Assembly (NCBI GenBank): GCA_937952135.1
Contig: CALFYL010000432.1
Span: 1-5,749, forward strand
Direction of reading: 5' to 3'
From: an uncultured Planctomycetia bacterium
Lineage (GTDB): Bacteria; Planctomycetota; UBA1135; GCA-002686595
Length of the DNA: 5,749 nt
Shown here: piece by piece, positions 5,276-5,749 of the stretch
How the letters are laid out: the number at the start of each line of letters is the position of its first letter
How positions within the stretch are numbered: position 1 is the stretch's first letter
The notes under the pieces: model-generated
Seen by the model: the letters and a program-made list of their open reading frames with translations, nothing else
What the model was told of the DNA's origin: nothing
Database searches by the model: none
Translations under genes and position numbers: made by a program

Positions 5276-5546
5276 GCGTTGGCGCACTTCCATGCGCCTT
5301 TCTGCGCAAATCCACCGGGGGGCGCGAGGCATCGAACGCTTACAGCCGGTGAACCGCATGCCGCAATCGGCGCCCGTGACCGGCACGCGTGTGCTGGACT
5401 TCAACGCCTACATCGCGAGCGGCGCGAATCCCGGCCTCGTCGCGGGCCGAACCGTTTGGTTCCAACTCGCGGCGCAGAACAGCGTGGTGGCCGCGGCGGA
5501 CCGCTTCGACCTGTCCGCGGGGCCGCGCTTCACCCTCGCTCCGTAG
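5271..5546 (+). pseudogene. C-terminal remnant of a larger secreted protein (or short unrecognised ORF)
   Basis: 91 codons open from a TTG at 5271; internal ATGs at 5292 and 5358 are alternatives. None has a good ribosome site, and the TTG start overlaps the arsR operator, which argues against a normal gene start. The first 25 residues look like non-coding sequence and contain no signal peptide. From about residue 26 the sequence looks like real protein: VTGTRVLDFNAYIASG (36-51), PGLVAGRTVWFQL (54-66), GPRFTLAP (84-91) and then TAG. This resembles the terminal strands of a C-terminal beta domain common at the ends of secreted planctomycete proteins (DFNAxIxSG, LVxGxTVxxQ, LxxGxRFxxxP); this is recalled, not searched. 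The simplest reading is that the 5' part of the gene was lost, possibly when the ars pair arrived. It could instead be a short expressed protein. Confidence 0.45.
5281..5298. promoter_or_regulatory. second inverted repeat upstream of arsR
   Basis: GGCGCA-cttcca-TGCGCC is a perfect 6-bp inverted repeat with a 6-nt centre, 5 nt beyond the probable operator. It has the same arm-spacing geometry but an unrelated sequence, and it overlaps the expected arsR -35 region. It could be a site for another regulator, a hairpin in a plus-strand transcript (followed only by a short TTTCT, so a weak terminator), or chance. Confidence 0.35.
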
Positions 5547-5572
5547 CACGCGAGCTCTACACTGGGCGCGGC

Positions 5573-5749
5573 ATGCTCAAGATCGCCGCGCTCCTCGTCG
5601 TGCTCTACCTCGCGCTTTGCGCCGCGGCTTTCTACGCGCAGCGCTCGCTGATCTACCACCCGCAGCCGCGCGCGAACGTCGAAGGGGTCACGAAGCTCTC
5701 GCTGCCGGTCGATGGCGCGGAGGTCGTCGTGACGACGCGCATGCGGCGT
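5573..5749 (+). CDS. N-terminus of a membrane-anchored alpha/beta hydrolase, cut off by window edge
   Basis: 59 codons open to the right edge. MLKIAALLVVLYLALCAAAFYAQRSLIYHPQPR shows one hydrophobic helix (about 2-22) followed by QRSLIYHPQPR. That combination is typical of the BEM46/FrsA-like alpha/beta hydrolases, where an N-terminal anchor is followed by a Q-R-x-L-x-Y-x-P element. The next stretch (VTKLSLPVDGAEVVVTT, 39-55) fits the first beta strands of the fold. The nucleophile elbow and the rest of the catalytic triad lie beyond the window, so activity and substrate cannot be judged. The start lies 26 nt after the stop of the upstream remnant. No clear Shine-Dalgarno is seen, only GGGCGCGG, and TACACT at 5558-5563 is a possible -10. 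Confidence 0.78.
   Translation, partial: MLKIAALLVVLYLALCAAAFYAQRSLIYHPQPRANVEGVTKLSLPVDGAEVVVTTRMRR

Noticed and set aside
1..5749. CRISPR, tRNA/rRNA, IS ends, toxin-antitoxin or phage-defence genes
   Set aside because: No repeat-spacer pattern, cloverleaf, transposase motif or target duplication was seen in either strand.

Overview
This is a very GC-rich window (roughly 70% G+C by eye) with strongly GC-biased third codon positions, so long antisense and out-of-frame shadow ORFs run through almost every real gene. The best guess at source is an uncultured or environmental Planctomycetota-like bacterium. This rests on the style of the C-terminal fragment at 5271-5546 (an FNA-x-I-x-SG / PGLVAG-x-TV / GxRFxxxP pattern I associate with secreted planctomycete proteins) and on the cytochrome family at the left edge. 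The evidence is soft, and Myxococcota or another high-GC phylum cannot be excluded.

Layout. (1) At 1-1303, on the minus strand, a hemerythrin-like HHE protein is followed after 5 nt by the N-terminal two-thirds or less of a secreted c-type cytochrome-like protein that runs off the left edge just after a CLACH haem motif. (2) At 1304-1534 is a divergent, G-run-rich intergenic region. It holds a perfect hairpin abutting the hemerythrin start, a GGCGCC hairpin, and a four-run G-quadruplex motif in the presumed leader of the helicase. (3) At 1535-3289, plus strand, is a complete DEAD-box RNA helicase with a C-terminal DbpA-type RNA-binding domain (DeaD/CsdA class). (4) At 3316-4308, minus strand, convergent with the helicase, is a probably exported protein of unknown function. 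(5) At 4433-5256, minus strand, is a tight arsR-arsI pair: an arsenic-type ArsR repressor with a C-terminal Cys-Cys pair, then an ArsI/CadI-type C-As lyase with a cysteine-rich tail. A perfect inverted repeat 3 nt upstream of arsR is the likely operator. (6) At 5271-5546, plus strand, is a short ORF that looks like the C-terminal stub of a larger secreted protein. (7) From 5573 the start of a membrane-anchored alpha/beta hydrolase runs off the right edge.

The clearest functional unit is the arsRI module, which should sense trivalent arsenicals and cleave the carbon-arsenic bond of reduced organoarsenicals. No arsenite pump, arsenate reductase or methyltransferase is visible here. The hemerythrin plus cytochrome pair suggests a di-iron/haem redox or oxygen-related role. 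Nothing here convincingly amounts to an undescribed system. The most worthwhile leads are the leader structures of the helicase and hemerythrin genes, the apparently leaderless operator-abutting arsR start, and the truncated gene beside the ars module. No tRNA, rRNA, CRISPR array, transposase or IS end was seen.
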